Shown: one piece after another, positions 27,474 through 36,492 of the stretch
How positions within the stretch are numbered: position 1 is the first letter of the stretch
How the letters are laid out: each line of letters starts with the position of its first letter
Origin: Nitrosospira sp. 56-18
Lineage (GTDB): Bacteria; Pseudomonadota; Gammaproteobacteria; Burkholderiales; Nitrosomonadaceae
DNA length: 64,000 bases
Reading direction: 5' to 3'
Assembly: GCA_001899235.1 (NCBI GenBank)
Contig: MKVR01000017.1
Span: 1 to 64,000 of the forward strand
Position numbers and translations under genes: made by a program
The notes under the pieces: model-generated
The model's database searches: none
What the model was told of the DNA's origin: nothing
What the model saw: only the letters and a program-made list of their open reading frames with translations

Positions 27474-27667
27474 ACATTATTCGACGGCTGGAAGTGCTGG
27501 AAGCAGCGGCGCTCAAGAAGAGGGATGACGTGGGGATCGAGGTGGTATTTTTAAAAACAGGCGAGAGTGACGAGGAGGGGATCATCAGATCGGGGTTCTC
27601 GGATTGGCCTCGGGACAGGATTGTCTGCGTCAGATTTGTAAAACCAAACGATATGTCAGCTACGTAA
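27470..27667 (+). CDS. Small hypothetical protein of the element
   Basis: A 65-residue protein coupled by a 4-bp overlap to the preceding gene. The N-terminus is helical (IIRRLEVLEAAALKKRDD) and the rest is strand-like (IEVVFLKTGESDEEG). No family is recognised. It is the last apparently intact gene before the decayed phage region. Confidence 0.55.
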   Translation: MNIIRRLEVLEAAALKKRDDVGIEVVFLKTGESDEEGIIRSGFSDWPRDRIVCVRFVKPNDMSAT

Positions 27668-28116
27668 GCTAAGAGCTTATCGCTGCACATACCTCTGCAA
27701 CCTTAGTCCAATCCCTCTGCGCGAGAACGTTCCCGTCTTCGAGAAGATGAAGCTCAGACGGGGAGAACATCGAACAAATCTGGCGCCTAGAGCGAGTTTC
27801 GCGCAACAACACCAAACGGCGGAGTTGGTTTGCGTAGCCGGGGTGCTTCCCCCGCACGAAGCACAGCGCGGCTTGGAGACATACGGCAGGCTTGCAGCAT
27901 CACGCGACACCATGAAGCCCGTGCCTATCTGCACGCTGCGGCATTACGTGCCGCAGGTTGGACGGCTTTGCGCTATGTGGAGTGGGAGTGAAGGTTCCGT
28001 TGATTCGTTTGCGCGGTGCGGTCAGAATGCACAGACGTTCGAGGATCATCAAGTGTTTTTATTATAGGCTGTCCGCTCGGGCAGGCACATCCGCTCGTAG
28101 AGAGCCAGTTCGATAG
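27668..28116. other. Degraded region without a recognisable gene
   Basis: Several overlapping ORFs of 60-106 codons occur on both strands, none with a motif I recognise. One minus-strand segment (27669-27857, RDWTKVAEVCAAISS at its end) may be the tail of a lost gene. The abrupt entry into the middle of a phage gene at 28117 shows that a deletion ends here. Confidence 0.4.
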
Positions 28117-30150
28117 GACTCGGCCGAGAACGAGCGCCAGAAGGCAAATGGCGCGGTCGGCGAGCCGGAAGGCTTTACCTACGGCGGCAAGATCTACATC
28201 ATCGCCTCGCAAATTGCCACGCCTGGCGATGCGGCCCGCGTGCTGCTGCATGAGGCCCTGGGGCACTATGGCCTGCGCGGCGTGTTCGGCGAGGATCTGT
28301 ACAAGGTGCTCAAGCAGGTGGCCGGGCTGCGCCGCCGCGACATCGAGGCCAAGGCTGTCCAGTACGGCCTCGACATGGGCAAAGAGTCCGACCGGCTGAT
28401 CGCCGCCGAGGAAGTGCTGTCCGAGCTGGCGCAGACCAATCCGAAGAGCGGCCTGGTGCAGCGGGCCATTGCTGCGATCAAGAAGTGGATACGCGAGAAT
28501 ATTCCCGGCTTCGAGAACATGCAGCTCTCGGATTCGGAAATTATCGAGCGCTACCTGGTGCCCGCCCGCGACTTCGTGCAGCGGGGTTTAACGGGCGCAC
28601 CTGGTGCCGTGGCCGGGGCGTTTTCCCGCAATGCTGAAGCGCTGCATGCGATAAATAACAGGGTAAACGGGCAGATTCAGCAGTGGGCAAGGGGCAAGTT
28701 AAGACATGAGGTTGAGCTACAACTAGACAGGCCAAGCGAGATATTGCGCCTGTTCAACGTGCTGGACCTGCCGATCCGGCTAACTCAATCTGTTATGTCC
28801 AAGGGACGCCGCGAGCATAAATTAAGCGCATCTGACATGCGCGATATTGCGCTGAATGTCCAGACGCCCATCGCTGTTTTCGAGTCGAGGAAAGGCGTTG
28901 GTCACATTGTCCTTGTAACCGAGGCACGTCATGCAGAGGGGAATGTTACGGTGGCGATGCAGTTGGAGGTGACGCCGAAAGGAAGCCATATAACGATCAA
29001 TGACATTCGCACCATGTACCCAAGGCCGGATGCTGAAGTCCATGTGTGGGTGGATGCAGGGCTATTGCTTGGGTATGAAAAACGCAAAGGCCGCGATTGG
29101 CTTGCTGACAGTGGCGGATATAATCTCCGCCGCACACAAGACAATGCGACCCTTGACAAAGCCATTGTATCGTGCGTGCCCGGATGGACGAATTCGAGGC
29201 CAGCATGCGCGATCCGCTCATCAAGGCTATCCATGAATCCGGGGTCGAGTACGATGACGTGGAGGAATACCTGCACGCGCTGCACGCGCCTTCGCGCAAC
29301 GCGGCCATGCGCGAGATCAACCCGACCGCAGCCGAGCTGCAAGACCGCACGGACAAGCTCTCCGCCCGGCGCGACGCCCTGGTGAATGATCCCGATGTGG
29401 CCGAATACCTGAAACTGCGGCGCGAACTGCGCCAGGCCGAGGGCGATATCGAGGACGGCATCGCCGACGCCACCCTGCCCGTCATGATTCGTATGGACAT
29501 TATGAAGCTCAAGAAGACGCCAAGCGTGAACGACTACACCGGCACGCTGGACGAGCTGCGTGCGCTGCGCCTGGTGAAGCCGTTCGAGGGGGATAACACG
29601 GCTTTGTCGGGCATGAGCAACGAGGAAGCGGCGGCTGTTTTAGCCAAAATCGACGCAAACGGCACGAGGAAGGCGCTGGAGCGCGTTTCGGCCATTGTTG
29701 ACGGCATTACCTCAAAAACGCGCCAGATTTTCATGGATGCGGGCCTGGAGACGCCGGAAACCATCCAGGCGTGGAACGAGAAGTACGAGCACTATGTTCC
29801 ATTGCACCGCGACGAGGTCGGCGGCGATTCCAACATGCCGCGCATCGGCCAGGGCTTCAACATCCGGGGCCGCGAATCGAAGCGTGCCACCGGCTCCAAT
29901 CGAGAAGTGACCGACATCCTGGCGCACGTGGTGGCGCAGCACGAGGCCGCCATCATCCGCGCCGAGAAAACCAAAGTGGATCAGGCCCTGTTCAAGTTCG
30001 CGCAGACCAACCCGGACCCGGCGCTGTGGACCCTGGACACGGCACCCATGATCCGCACCGTGGAAGGTGTCCGGCTTGGCGGTGAGCCGCGTCGATCCGA
30101 CCTACAAGGACCGGGCGAATGTCCTGAACCACGCGCGCCTGTCTGCCTAA
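28117..30150 (+). pseudogene. Decayed phage polyvalent protein with metallopeptidase and MuF-C toxin-like domains
   Basis: The pieces lie in different frames. The first (28117 to about 29165) opens inside a zincin-like domain (GDAARVLLHEALGHYG, HExxxH). It then contains a segment like the MuF C-terminal, barnase/EndoU-like nuclease domain (TPIAVFESRKGVGHIVLV, later GHI and TIND motifs). The second (about 29170-30080) is a helical region (MDEFEASMRDPLIKAIHESG, QAWNEKYEHYVPLHRDEVGG). A third short piece near 30082-30150 reads VDPTYKDRANVLN. Large polyvalent proteins of this make-up are injected by phages with their DNA. Start, internal parts and end are lost, so this is a relic. Confidence 0.75.
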
Positions 30151-30383
30151 TCTCGCACATCTTTTTTCTTATCCGCTTCCAGCTCCTCCACCTTTTTCAA
30201 GAATCGGGTCCACATCCCATTCCAGAATTGCTCGTCGGCCACGGTTGACCCCCCCTCATCGAGCGCGGCTTCCAGCGTGTCCTCCAGCTCCGTTTGCAGC
30301 TCCTTGCGCCGTTCTTCCGGCAATAGGTGCCAATAATCCGGGTCCAGTATCGTATCCTGCTCGTCGGCTTGTTTTTTTCTCAT
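30147..30383 (-). CDS. Small acidic hypothetical protein
   Basis: The ATG at 30383 follows GGAGATCCACG. The 78-residue product is highly charged and helical (LPEERRKELQTELEDTLEAAL, then RFLKKVEELEADKKKD). No signal or domain is recognised. It lies downstream of the XRE regulator on the same strand and could be controlled by it. Confidence 0.55.
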   Translation of the reverse strand: MRKKQADEQDTILDPDYWHLLPEERRKELQTELEDTLEAALDEGGSTVADEQFWNGMWTRFLKKVEELEADKKKDVRD

Positions 30384-30420
30384 CGTGGATCTCCTAACAT
30401 ATTTATGGCTTGAGGAAAGA

Positions 30421-30455
30421 GGAACATTTTTCGTCAAAAATCGCAAAAATGTTCC
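30421..30455. promoter_or_regulatory. 11-bp inverted repeat between regulator and target gene
   Basis: GGAACATTTTT and, 13 bases later, its exact reverse complement AAAAATGTTCC. It lies between the XRE gene and the small acidic gene, both on the minus strand. It could be an operator for the regulator or a bidirectional terminator; T-runs lie inside the arms, which fits either. Confidence 0.5.
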
Positions 30456-30499
30456 CTTTATGGGGAGATGAGTCAAACAGGGACCCACTGTCGCATGTT

Positions 30500-30727
30500 C
30501 TAGAAATCCATCAGCTCTGAGGCCGGGATGCCCAGCGTTCCAGCTAGGCGGCAAATGTTGAGCAGGGCGATATTGCGCTGCCCACGCTCGATTCCCCCCA
30601 GATAACTGCGCGCCAACCCACTCTCCAACGCGAGCTGTTCCTGCGACCAGCCGCGCTCCTTGCGCAGCTGCGCTAGCCTTTTCCCAAACAAGAGCCGTGG
30701 ATCGGGGGATTTCTCATTTTTCGCCAT
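30500..30727 (-). CDS. XRE-family transcriptional regulator
   Basis: A 75-residue single-domain helix-turn-helix protein (GKRLAQLRKERGWSQEQLA, then LARSYLGGIERGQRNIAL), like Cro/C-protein regulators. It is about the minimal size for a dimeric XRE repressor. It probably controls itself and the small gene downstream. Similar proteins are common in integrative elements. Confidence 0.85.
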   Translation of the reverse strand: MAKNEKSPDPRLLFGKRLAQLRKERGWSQEQLALESGLARSYLGGIERGQRNIALLNICRLAGTLGIPASELMDF

Positions 30728-31009
30728 CCCCAGATTGTCTGGATCAGGTTACTATCAGGCCACGCTCTATGAGTGACAATTATACGGTCCCCTGGCTGAC
30801 CGCGAACTCATGGTTGAATGCCGCAATTAGGCTCTCCGGACATCGCGAGCTGATTTTCAGGGTTATTCAAAACACAACGTGGTTGGCAGGCTGTAAATCA
30901 TGGTTGTGCATGGTTGTCCGATTGAGCCTGGCTCCACGCCACGCTGTATGAATGCTCCATCGCAGGGGTAGCGCGCCTCAGGGCCTAGTTAACGCGCTGC
31001 CTGTTGTCA

Positions 31010-31290
31010 TCAGTGCTTCGTCTTGCCCAGGCTGCTACAGACATTTCCCAGCACCTCTACGAGGTTTTCCATTCCGTCAGCCAAAAGCCTGGCCTGCTCC
31101 TCGTTGGGTTTCACCGTGTCCGCCAGCACCAGCATTCCTCAAGCGGTATCTCGCCATGCCGTGCCTGATCCTGATGATGGGCAAGATTGAGTGCCAGCAG
31201 CCTCGCACACTCGGCCACTTCCTTCTTGATGGCCTTTTCGATTAGCACATCGGCCAATTTATAGTAATGTTCGAAACATCGACAGACCAG
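31010..31290 (-). pseudogene. Frameshifted hypothetical gene of the element
   Basis: On the minus strand the frame KLADVLIEKAIKKEVAECAR, then LLALNLAHHQDQARHGEIPLEE, breaks near 31135. One base away it continues as LVLADTVKPNEEQARLLADG and ENLVEVLGNVC to a stop at 31010. Coding character on both sides is good. It was a helical protein of about 90 residues with no known function. Confidence 0.55.
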
Positions 31291-31310
31291 CCATATCCAT
31301 CTCGGCGCAA

Positions 31311-31643
31311 ATGCCACACTTTACCGTCATATTGAGAATTGCGGCCGCAGCAATATGCGTCCTCCATATCGCAACAGCCCAAGCTGAACCTTTTATCGGA
31401 ACGGTGGTTGCAATAGCTGATGGCGATACCCTTACTGTCCTAACCAATGAGAAGCAAAAGATCAAGATCAGACTGGCCGAGATCGATGCGCCAGAGAGAC
31501 ACCAGGCCTACGGAGCACGCGCCAAGCAGTCCCTGTCAGATCTGTGCTTCGGCAAGCGAGCGGAAGTACTCCCCAAGATCAAAGACCAGTATAAGCGTAC
31601 CGTGGAAACTGCCGATCAGGTTGCCATAAGCGACAGTAACTGA
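31311..31643 (+). CDS. Truncated thermonuclease-family protein (SNase)
   Basis: A signal peptide (VILRIAAAAICVLHIATAQA) leads into the staphylococcal-nuclease fold. The visible part has GTVVAIADGDTLTVL, then IKIRLAEIDAPERHQAYG, which carries the first active-site Arg and the Asp/Glu pair. The family usually continues about 50 residues further, with a second catalytic Arg in a KDxYGRTV context. Here KDQYKRTV is followed at once by an unrelated tail and a stop. The last part of the fold is therefore missing and activity is doubtful. The break coincides with the border of the T6SS locus. Confidence 0.75.
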   Translation: MPHFTVILRIAAAAICVLHIATAQAEPFIGTVVAIADGDTLTVLTNEKQKIKIRLAEIDAPERHQAYGARAKQSLSDLCFGKRAEVLPKIKDQYKRTVETADQVAISDSN

Positions 31644-31715
31644 CCCTATCCTGATAAGCCACGTACCGATTACAATAAGAATTTCCGGCATGATTTTCAT
31701 ATTTGGGAAGAAATC

Positions 31716-32768
31716 ATGACGCTGAGGAGCAAGTTTGCCGAGCATCTAAATATGGAAATATTGATCGCACCGATCTCTCAGGATTCACCTAGCGGCCCAA
31801 ACCTGGAGTATGACAGTGATTTCATAGAGCTGGAGCAGGTTAGCCAGGGCAAGCCCGAACGCCAGACCGGACAGGTAATCGTCCCTGCGGAAGAGCCTGA
31901 TTGGCCTGATGTCCAGCGCCGCGCTGAATTGCTTCTATCCCGAAGCAAGGACTTGCGCGTCGTCATGTTATTTGTCCGGGCCGCGATCCACTGCGAGGGC
32001 ATGAAGGGACTTGCCTCCGGCCTGAAGCTGCTGCAAATCTTTCTCACCGATTATTGGGAGACTGTCCACCCCGCCCTCGATCCCGAGGAAGGCGATGATC
32101 CGGGGGTGCGCCTCAATGTGCTTGCAGCGCTGTCAAACCCGGATGCAATGCTGCGCGATGTGCGTGGCGTTGCGTTCGCCAGTACGGGAAGCCACGCACG
32201 GCTGTCCGTGCGCGATGTGCTCGTCGCCATGAACAGGCTGCGAGCGGACAATGGCGCGAGCGTGCCGAGCCAGGCGGAAATCGAAGAAATCCTTCGCCTT
32301 CCGGAAAACGCGGCTTCCATGCAGGCGTTGCGGGAAGCATTGTCGGCCGTGGATGGAATCCATCTCTTCCTGGGAGAAAAGGTGGGTTATGACCGTGTTC
32401 CGGATCTGCAGCCCCTGAAGGATATACTCAAAACCGTGGCGCAACTGGGTCCAGCCACCGCTCATGTTTCCCAGCCGGGAGAAATTTCCCTGGGTACCGA
32501 AGGGGTGGCGCAGATGCAGGCTGGGGAGAACAAGGAGCTGATGATGACAATGCCTGGCGAGATTCGCAATCGGGAAGACGCAGTGCGCATGCTCGAGAAA
32601 ATATGCGAGTTCATCGAGCGGACCGAGCCGGCGAATCCCGCGCCGCTATTTATTCGCCGGGGACAGCGTCTCATGACAAAGAATTTCGTCGAAATCCTGC
32701 AGGAACTGGCGCCAGAGAGCCTGAACCAGCTTAAGCAGATTACCGGCGCCGAACCGAAAAAGCCCTGA
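31716..32768 (+). CDS. tssA: T6SS protein TssA (ImpA family)
   Basis: TssA primes the baseplate and caps or orients the growing tail tube and sheath. The N-terminal ImpA_N signature is clear: LIAPISQDSPSGPNLEYDS, then ELLLSRSKDLRVVMLF and LTDYWETVHPALDPEEG. The C-terminal half is the shorter variant (LFIRRGQRLMTKNFVEILQE). Length is 350 from the ATG at 31716, which has GGGAAG upstream. The ATG at 31752 (MEILIAPIS) is the alternative; it is where similarity to the tssA remnant at 6479 begins. It is the first gene of the main T6SS run. Confidence 0.93.
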   Translation: MTLRSKFAEHLNMEILIAPISQDSPSGPNLEYDSDFIELEQVSQGKPERQTGQVIVPAEEPDWPDVQRRAELLLSRSKDLRVVMLFVRAAIHCEGMKGLASGLKLLQIFLTDYWETVHPALDPEEGDDPGVRLNVLAALSNPDAMLRDVRGVAFASTGSHARLSVRDVLVAMNRLRADNGASVPSQAEIEEILRLPENAASMQALREALSAVDGIHLFLGEKVGYDRVPDLQPLKDILKTVAQLGPATAHVSQPGEISLGTEGVAQMQAGENKELMMTMPGEIRNREDAVRMLEKICEFIERTEPANPAPLFIRRGQRLMTKNFVEILQELAPESLNQLKQITGAEPKKP

Positions 32769-32976
32769 TAGCCCCCGTAGCTATCCGCGCGAAAGGGGCC
32801 AGGATCTGTCCGGAAATTTCCGGATATATTCCTTGCGACTGCTTGCGGATACGGTTGCCAGCGTCTACTATCATGTGTATAGCACGTTAGAACTAACAGG
32901 TTTCCTGGCGAGCTCATACGGTGGATCATCGGGCATGAGCGCAACCTTAAAACCATCTTCAAGGGGAGGTGCAATC

Positions 32977-33489
32977 GTGGCACAGAGCAGTCAGAAATTC
33001 ATCGCGCGCAATCGCGCTCCGCGGGTTCAGATCGAATACGATGTCGAACTGTACGGCGCCGAGAAAAAAATCCAGCTTCCATTCGTCATGGGTGTGTTTG
33101 CGGATTTGTCGGGCAAGCCCACCGAAGCGCTTCCCCCCGTGGCAGATCGCAAATTTCTCGATATCGATGTCGATAATTTCGACGATCGCATGAAGGCAAT
33201 CAAACCCCGGGTCGCCTTCCAGGTTCCCAATACGCTGACCGGAGAGGGGAACCTCAGCGTCGATATTTCCTTCGAGAGCATGGATGATTTTTCTCCGGCC
33301 GCGGTGGCGCGAAAAGTCGATGCCCTGAACAAGCTGCTGCAGGCGCGCCAGCAGCTTTCCAACCTCGTCACTTACATGGACGGCAAAACCGGGGCGGAAG
33401 AACTGATAGCCAAGGTGCTGAACGACCCCGCACTGCTCCAGACTCTTGCCGCGGGCAAAAAACCGGCGGATGAAGCTGGCGCAGCGTGA
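32977..33489 (+). CDS. tssB: T6SS contractile sheath small subunit TssB
   Basis: TssB (VipA) forms the contractile sheath with TssC. I chose the GTG at 32977 because AAGGGGAGG stands just upstream and the product then begins MAQSSQKFIARNRAPRVQI, the usual start; longer in-frame starts reach back to 32833. At 170 residues it is the family's normal size. The conserved centre LPFVMGVFADLSGKP, then FLDIDVDNFDDRM and the C-terminal helices LNKLLQARQQLSNLVTYMDG, is intact. tssC follows 50 bp later. Confidence 0.93.
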   Translation: MAQSSQKFIARNRAPRVQIEYDVELYGAEKKIQLPFVMGVFADLSGKPTEALPPVADRKFLDIDVDNFDDRMKAIKPRVAFQVPNTLTGEGNLSVDISFESMDDFSPAAVARKVDALNKLLQARQQLSNLVTYMDGKTGAEELIAKVLNDPALLQTLAAGKKPADEAGAA

Positions 33490-33539
33490 TCCGGCTGAAC
33501 AGATCACGCTGATCCGATATAAGAAGACAGGAGAAAATA

Positions 33540-35033
33540 ATGGCGGAAACGCAACAACAGGCTGCAGAAAGCGAAGCTCCGAAACTTGAGGGAAGCGAGT
33601 TTGACTCGTTATTGCAGAAAGAATTCAGGCCGAAATCCGAGGAGGCGAAGGGCGCGGTCGAGCAGGCGGTGCGCACGCTCGCCGAGCAGGCGCTGGCGCA
33701 GACCCAGCTCATCGGCCATGACGTCGTCAAGTCCATCGAGGCCATCATCGCCGAACTCGACCGCAAGCTGTCCGAACAGGTGAACCTGGTCATGCATCAC
33801 CCGGATTTCCAGAAGCTCGAAGGCGCCTGGCGCGGGCTTCACTATCTGATCAACAACACCGAAACCGACGAGATGCTCAAGATACGCTTTATGAATATCT
33901 CGAAGAACGACCTAGGCAAAACACTCAAGCGCTACAAGGGCACCAACTGGGATCAAAGCCCCCTGTTCAAGAAAATCTATGAGGCGGAATATGGGCAGTT
34001 CGGGGGCGAGCCATTCGGCTGCATGGTGGGCGATTATGCGTTCGACCACAGTCCGCCCGATGTGGAATTGCTCGGCGAAATGTCGAAGATTTCGGCGGCG
34101 GCCCACATGCCTTTCATCGCCGGCGCAAGCCCGACCGTCATGCAGATGGATTCCTGGCAGGAGCTTGCCAATCCACGCGATCTGACAAAGATTTTCACCA
34201 CGCCTGAATATGCCTCCTGGCGCTCTCTGCGGGAGTCGGAGGACGCCCGCTACCTGGGTCTTGCCATGCCCCGATTCCTTGCGCGCATTCCATATGGAGC
34301 AAAGACGAGCCCGGTGGAGGAGTTCGATTTCGAGGAGGATACCGGGGCGGCCGACCACAACAAGTATACGTGGGCCAACGCGGCTTATGCCATGGCCGTC
34401 AATATCAATCGCTCTTTCAAGTTTTACGGCTGGTGTTCCCGTATTCGCGGCGTAGAGTCCGGCGGCGCGGTGGAGGGATTGCCGGTGCATACCTTTCCCA
34501 CGGATGATGGGGGCGTCGATATGAAGTGCCCGACCGAGATCGCGATCAGCGACCGGCGCGAGGCGGAGCTGGCGAAAAATGGATTCATGCCGCTGCTGCA
34601 CCGCAAGAACTCCGATTTTGCCGCCTTCATCGGCGCACAATCGATACAGAAGCCGTTCGAGTACGATGATCCGGATGCGACCGCAAATGCCAATCTTTCC
34701 GCCCGGTTGCCGTATCTGTTCGCCTGCTGCCGCTTCGCCCATTATTTGAAGTGCATCGTCCGGGACAAGATCGGCTCGTTCAAGGAACGGGATGACATGC
34801 AGGTATGGCTCCAGAAGTGGATCATGAACTATGTGGACGGCGATCCCGCCCATTCCTCCGAATCCACCAAGGCCCGCAAGCCCCTGGCGGCTGCGGAAGT
34901 CGTGGTGGAAGAGGTCGAGGGCAATCCGGGCTATTACACATCCAAATTTTACCTTCGGCCCCATTATCAGCTCGAAGGCCTGACAGTATCGCTGCGGCTG
35001 GTTTCCAAACTGCCATCGGCGAAGGCAGCCTGA
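33540..35033 (+). CDS. tssC: T6SS contractile sheath large subunit TssC
   Basis: TssC (VipB) interlocks with TssB to build the sheath whose contraction fires the tube. At 497 residues it is full length. Conserved parts include HHPDFQKLEGAWRGLHYL, the core EPFGCMVGDYAFDHSP and NINRSFKFYGWCSRIRGVE. The C-terminal LARIPYG and FYLRPHYQLEGL segments also fit. A duplicated hcp leader and a REP pair follow directly after its stop. Confidence 0.95.
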   Translation: MAETQQQAAESEAPKLEGSEFDSLLQKEFRPKSEEAKGAVEQAVRTLAEQALAQTQLIGHDVVKSIEAIIAELDRKLSEQVNLVMHHPDFQKLEGAWRGLHYLINNTETDEMLKIRFMNISKNDLGKTLKRYKGTNWDQSPLFKKIYEAEYGQFGGEPFGCMVGDYAFDHSPPDVELLGEMSKISAAAHMPFIAGASPTVMQMDSWQELANPRDLTKIFTTPEYASWRSLRESEDARYLGLAMPRFLARIPYGAKTSPVEEFDFEEDTGAADHNKYTWANAAYAMAVNINRSFKFYGWCSRIRGVESGGAVEGLPVHTFPTDDGGVDMKCPTEIAISDRREAELAKNGFMPLLHRKNSDFAAFIGAQSIQKPFEYDDPDATANANLSARLPYLFACCRFAHYLKCIVRDKIGSFKERDDMQVWLQKWIMNYVDGDPAHSSESTKARKPLAAAEVVVEEVEGNPGYYTSKFYLRPHYQLEGLTVSLRLVSKLPSAKAA

Positions 35034-35040
35034 GCCGGGC

Positions 35041-35104
35041 CTTATTGGCAAACGGGGGAGAAGTAGACAACAAGGAATAGATTCTTTTGCTGGGTGGCAA
35101 TCAT
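35041..35104 (+). repeat. Duplicate copy of the hcp leader and start codon
   Basis: This segment (CTTATTGGCAAACGGGGGAG onward, through CAACAAGGAATA and GGCAATCATGG) matches the true hcp leader at 35221-35285. The duplicate start codon at 35103 opens only 27 codons, which run into the REP pair and stop. The REP pair sits between the two leader copies. The same arrangement is seen at vgrG. Confidence 0.8.
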
Positions 35105-35124
35105 GGGTAGCAACGGTAGCAACG

Positions 35125-35215
35125 GTAGGATGGATGGAGTGAAACGCAACCCATCAAAAAACATCCACCCAGCACCAGAAAGATGATGGGTTACGCTTTG
35201 CTCCACCCATCCTAC
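35125..35215. repeat. REP pair (BIME), 91 bp
   Basis: Two REP units in inverted order: GTAGGATGG with its partner CAACCCATCA, then TGATGGGTTACGC and CACCCATCCTAC. Each unit forms a GATGGGT/ACCCATC hairpin. The whole is the reverse complement of the BIME at 37899-37989. It lies between the false and the true hcp leaders. Confidence 0.9.
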
Positions 35216-35283
35216 ACAAGCTTATTGCGGCAAGCGGGGAGAGGTGCACAACAAGGAATAAATTCTTTTACAGGGAGGCAATC

Positions 35284-35766
35284 ATGGCCGTAGACATGTT
35301 TCTGAAGCTGGACGATGTGAAAGGCGAATCCTCGGACGACAAACACAAGGATGAAACGGATGTGCTGGCCTGGAGCTGGGGGATGAGCCAGTCAGGCACC
35401 ACGCATATGGGCACGGGCGGGGGCGCCGGCAAGGTAAGCGTGAATGATTTATCCATCACGAAGTACGTGGACAAGGGCTCTCCCAATCTCATCATTTCCT
35501 GCTGCAACGGGAAGCACTACAAGGAGGGCGTCCTGACCGTACGCAAGGCAGGGGAAACGGCGCTCGAGTATCTCAAGATTACGATGAAGGAAGTGCTCAT
35601 CTCGTCGATCTCCACTGGCGGCAGCGGGGGTGAAGACCGCTTGACCGAAAATGTCACGCTCAATTTCGCGGAATTCAAAGTGGAATACACGCCGCAGAAG
35701 GCTGATGGCAGCGGGGATGCCGCGATCGAGGCGGGATGGAAGATTGCAGCGAACGTAAAAGCGTAA
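35284..35766 (+). CDS. hcp: T6SS tube protein Hcp (TssD), first copy
   Basis: Hcp hexamers stack to form the expelled inner tube and also carry small effectors in their lumen. The 160-residue protein has the family start MAVDMFLKLDDVKGESSDD. It continues with VLAWSWGMSQSG, then LTVRKAGETALEYLKITM and a C-terminal KVEYTPQ strand. The ATG is preceded by CAGGGAGG. The leader is duplicated upstream with a REP pair between. A second, divergent hcp follows. Confidence 0.95.
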   Translation: MAVDMFLKLDDVKGESSDDKHKDETDVLAWSWGMSQSGTTHMGTGGGAGKVSVNDLSITKYVDKGSPNLIISCCNGKHYKEGVLTVRKAGETALEYLKITMKEVLISSISTGGSGGEDRLTENVTLNFAEFKVEYTPQKADGSGDAAIEAGWKIAANVKA

Positions 35767-35975
35767 GCCACTGGACAGGGGGCTGGAATGAGCCGGCAGG
35801 CGGTTTGGGGCTTCTCTCCCCAGGGCGGCTGCAGGATGCGGAATTGAATATTCATGCGAGCATCCGTCTTTTCCTGAATACCGGATGTTGACTTCCTGCA
35901 AGCTTGCACCCGCTTCCGTGACCCGTACTCCAGCCCATTCATAACCTACCGCAATCACCCATTGGATGAAAAGCC

Positions 35976-36461
35976 ATGGCGCTCGGTGACATGTTCCTGA
36001 AGATTGAAAGCGCGCGGCAAGGCGCAATCAAGGGCGAGGCGCAGGATCAAAACCACAGGGACGAAATCGATGTAATCGACTGGTCCTGGGGAATGGAGGC
36101 GAAAACGGCGCTGAGCGGGGGAGGGGCGAGCCCCAAGGCGACGCTGAGCGAGCTGAACATCGTCAAGCACGTGGACAGCGCTTCGACCGGATTGATGTCC
36201 GCCATGCGCGGCAACGAACTCATCAGCAAGGCGGTGCTCACGGTGCGCAAGGCGGGCGGAGTGCCGCATGAGTACCTGAAGATCCGGATCGAAAAGGGGC
36301 GGATAACCTCCGTAGACGTGGACGCCAGCAACTTTCCGGCAAGCGGGCAGCTATCGGAAAGGCTCAGCCTGGCTTTCCAGAAAATCAGCGTGGAGTATAT
36401 TCCGCAGGGCGCCGATGGGAATCCGCGCGGGAGCATGCTGTTCGATGCCGAGATATCCTGA
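35976..36461 (+). CDS. hcp: T6SS tube protein Hcp, second divergent copy
   Basis: A 161-residue Hcp with the same landmarks (LGDMFLKIESARQGAIKGE, then VIDWSWGMEAK, LTVRKAGGVPHEYLKI, ISVEYIPQGADG) but clearly diverged from the first copy. Both are intact. Two Hcp types in one locus may be used with different effectors or form mixed tubes; this is an inference. It lies 209 bp after hcp and 31 bp before the tagJ start. Confidence 0.93.
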   Translation: MALGDMFLKIESARQGAIKGEAQDQNHRDEIDVIDWSWGMEAKTALSGGGASPKATLSELNIVKHVDSASTGLMSAMRGNELISKAVLTVRKAGGVPHEYLKIRIEKGRITSVDVDASNFPASGQLSERLSLAFQKISVEYIPQGADGNPRGSMLFDAEIS

Positions 36462-36492
36462 TGCAGGGCTGCAACACCAGAAGAAACCAGCG

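Noticed and set aside
33912-35051. 379-codon minus-strand frame opposite tssC
   Set aside because: Antisense of a well-supported sheath gene, no recognisable domain.
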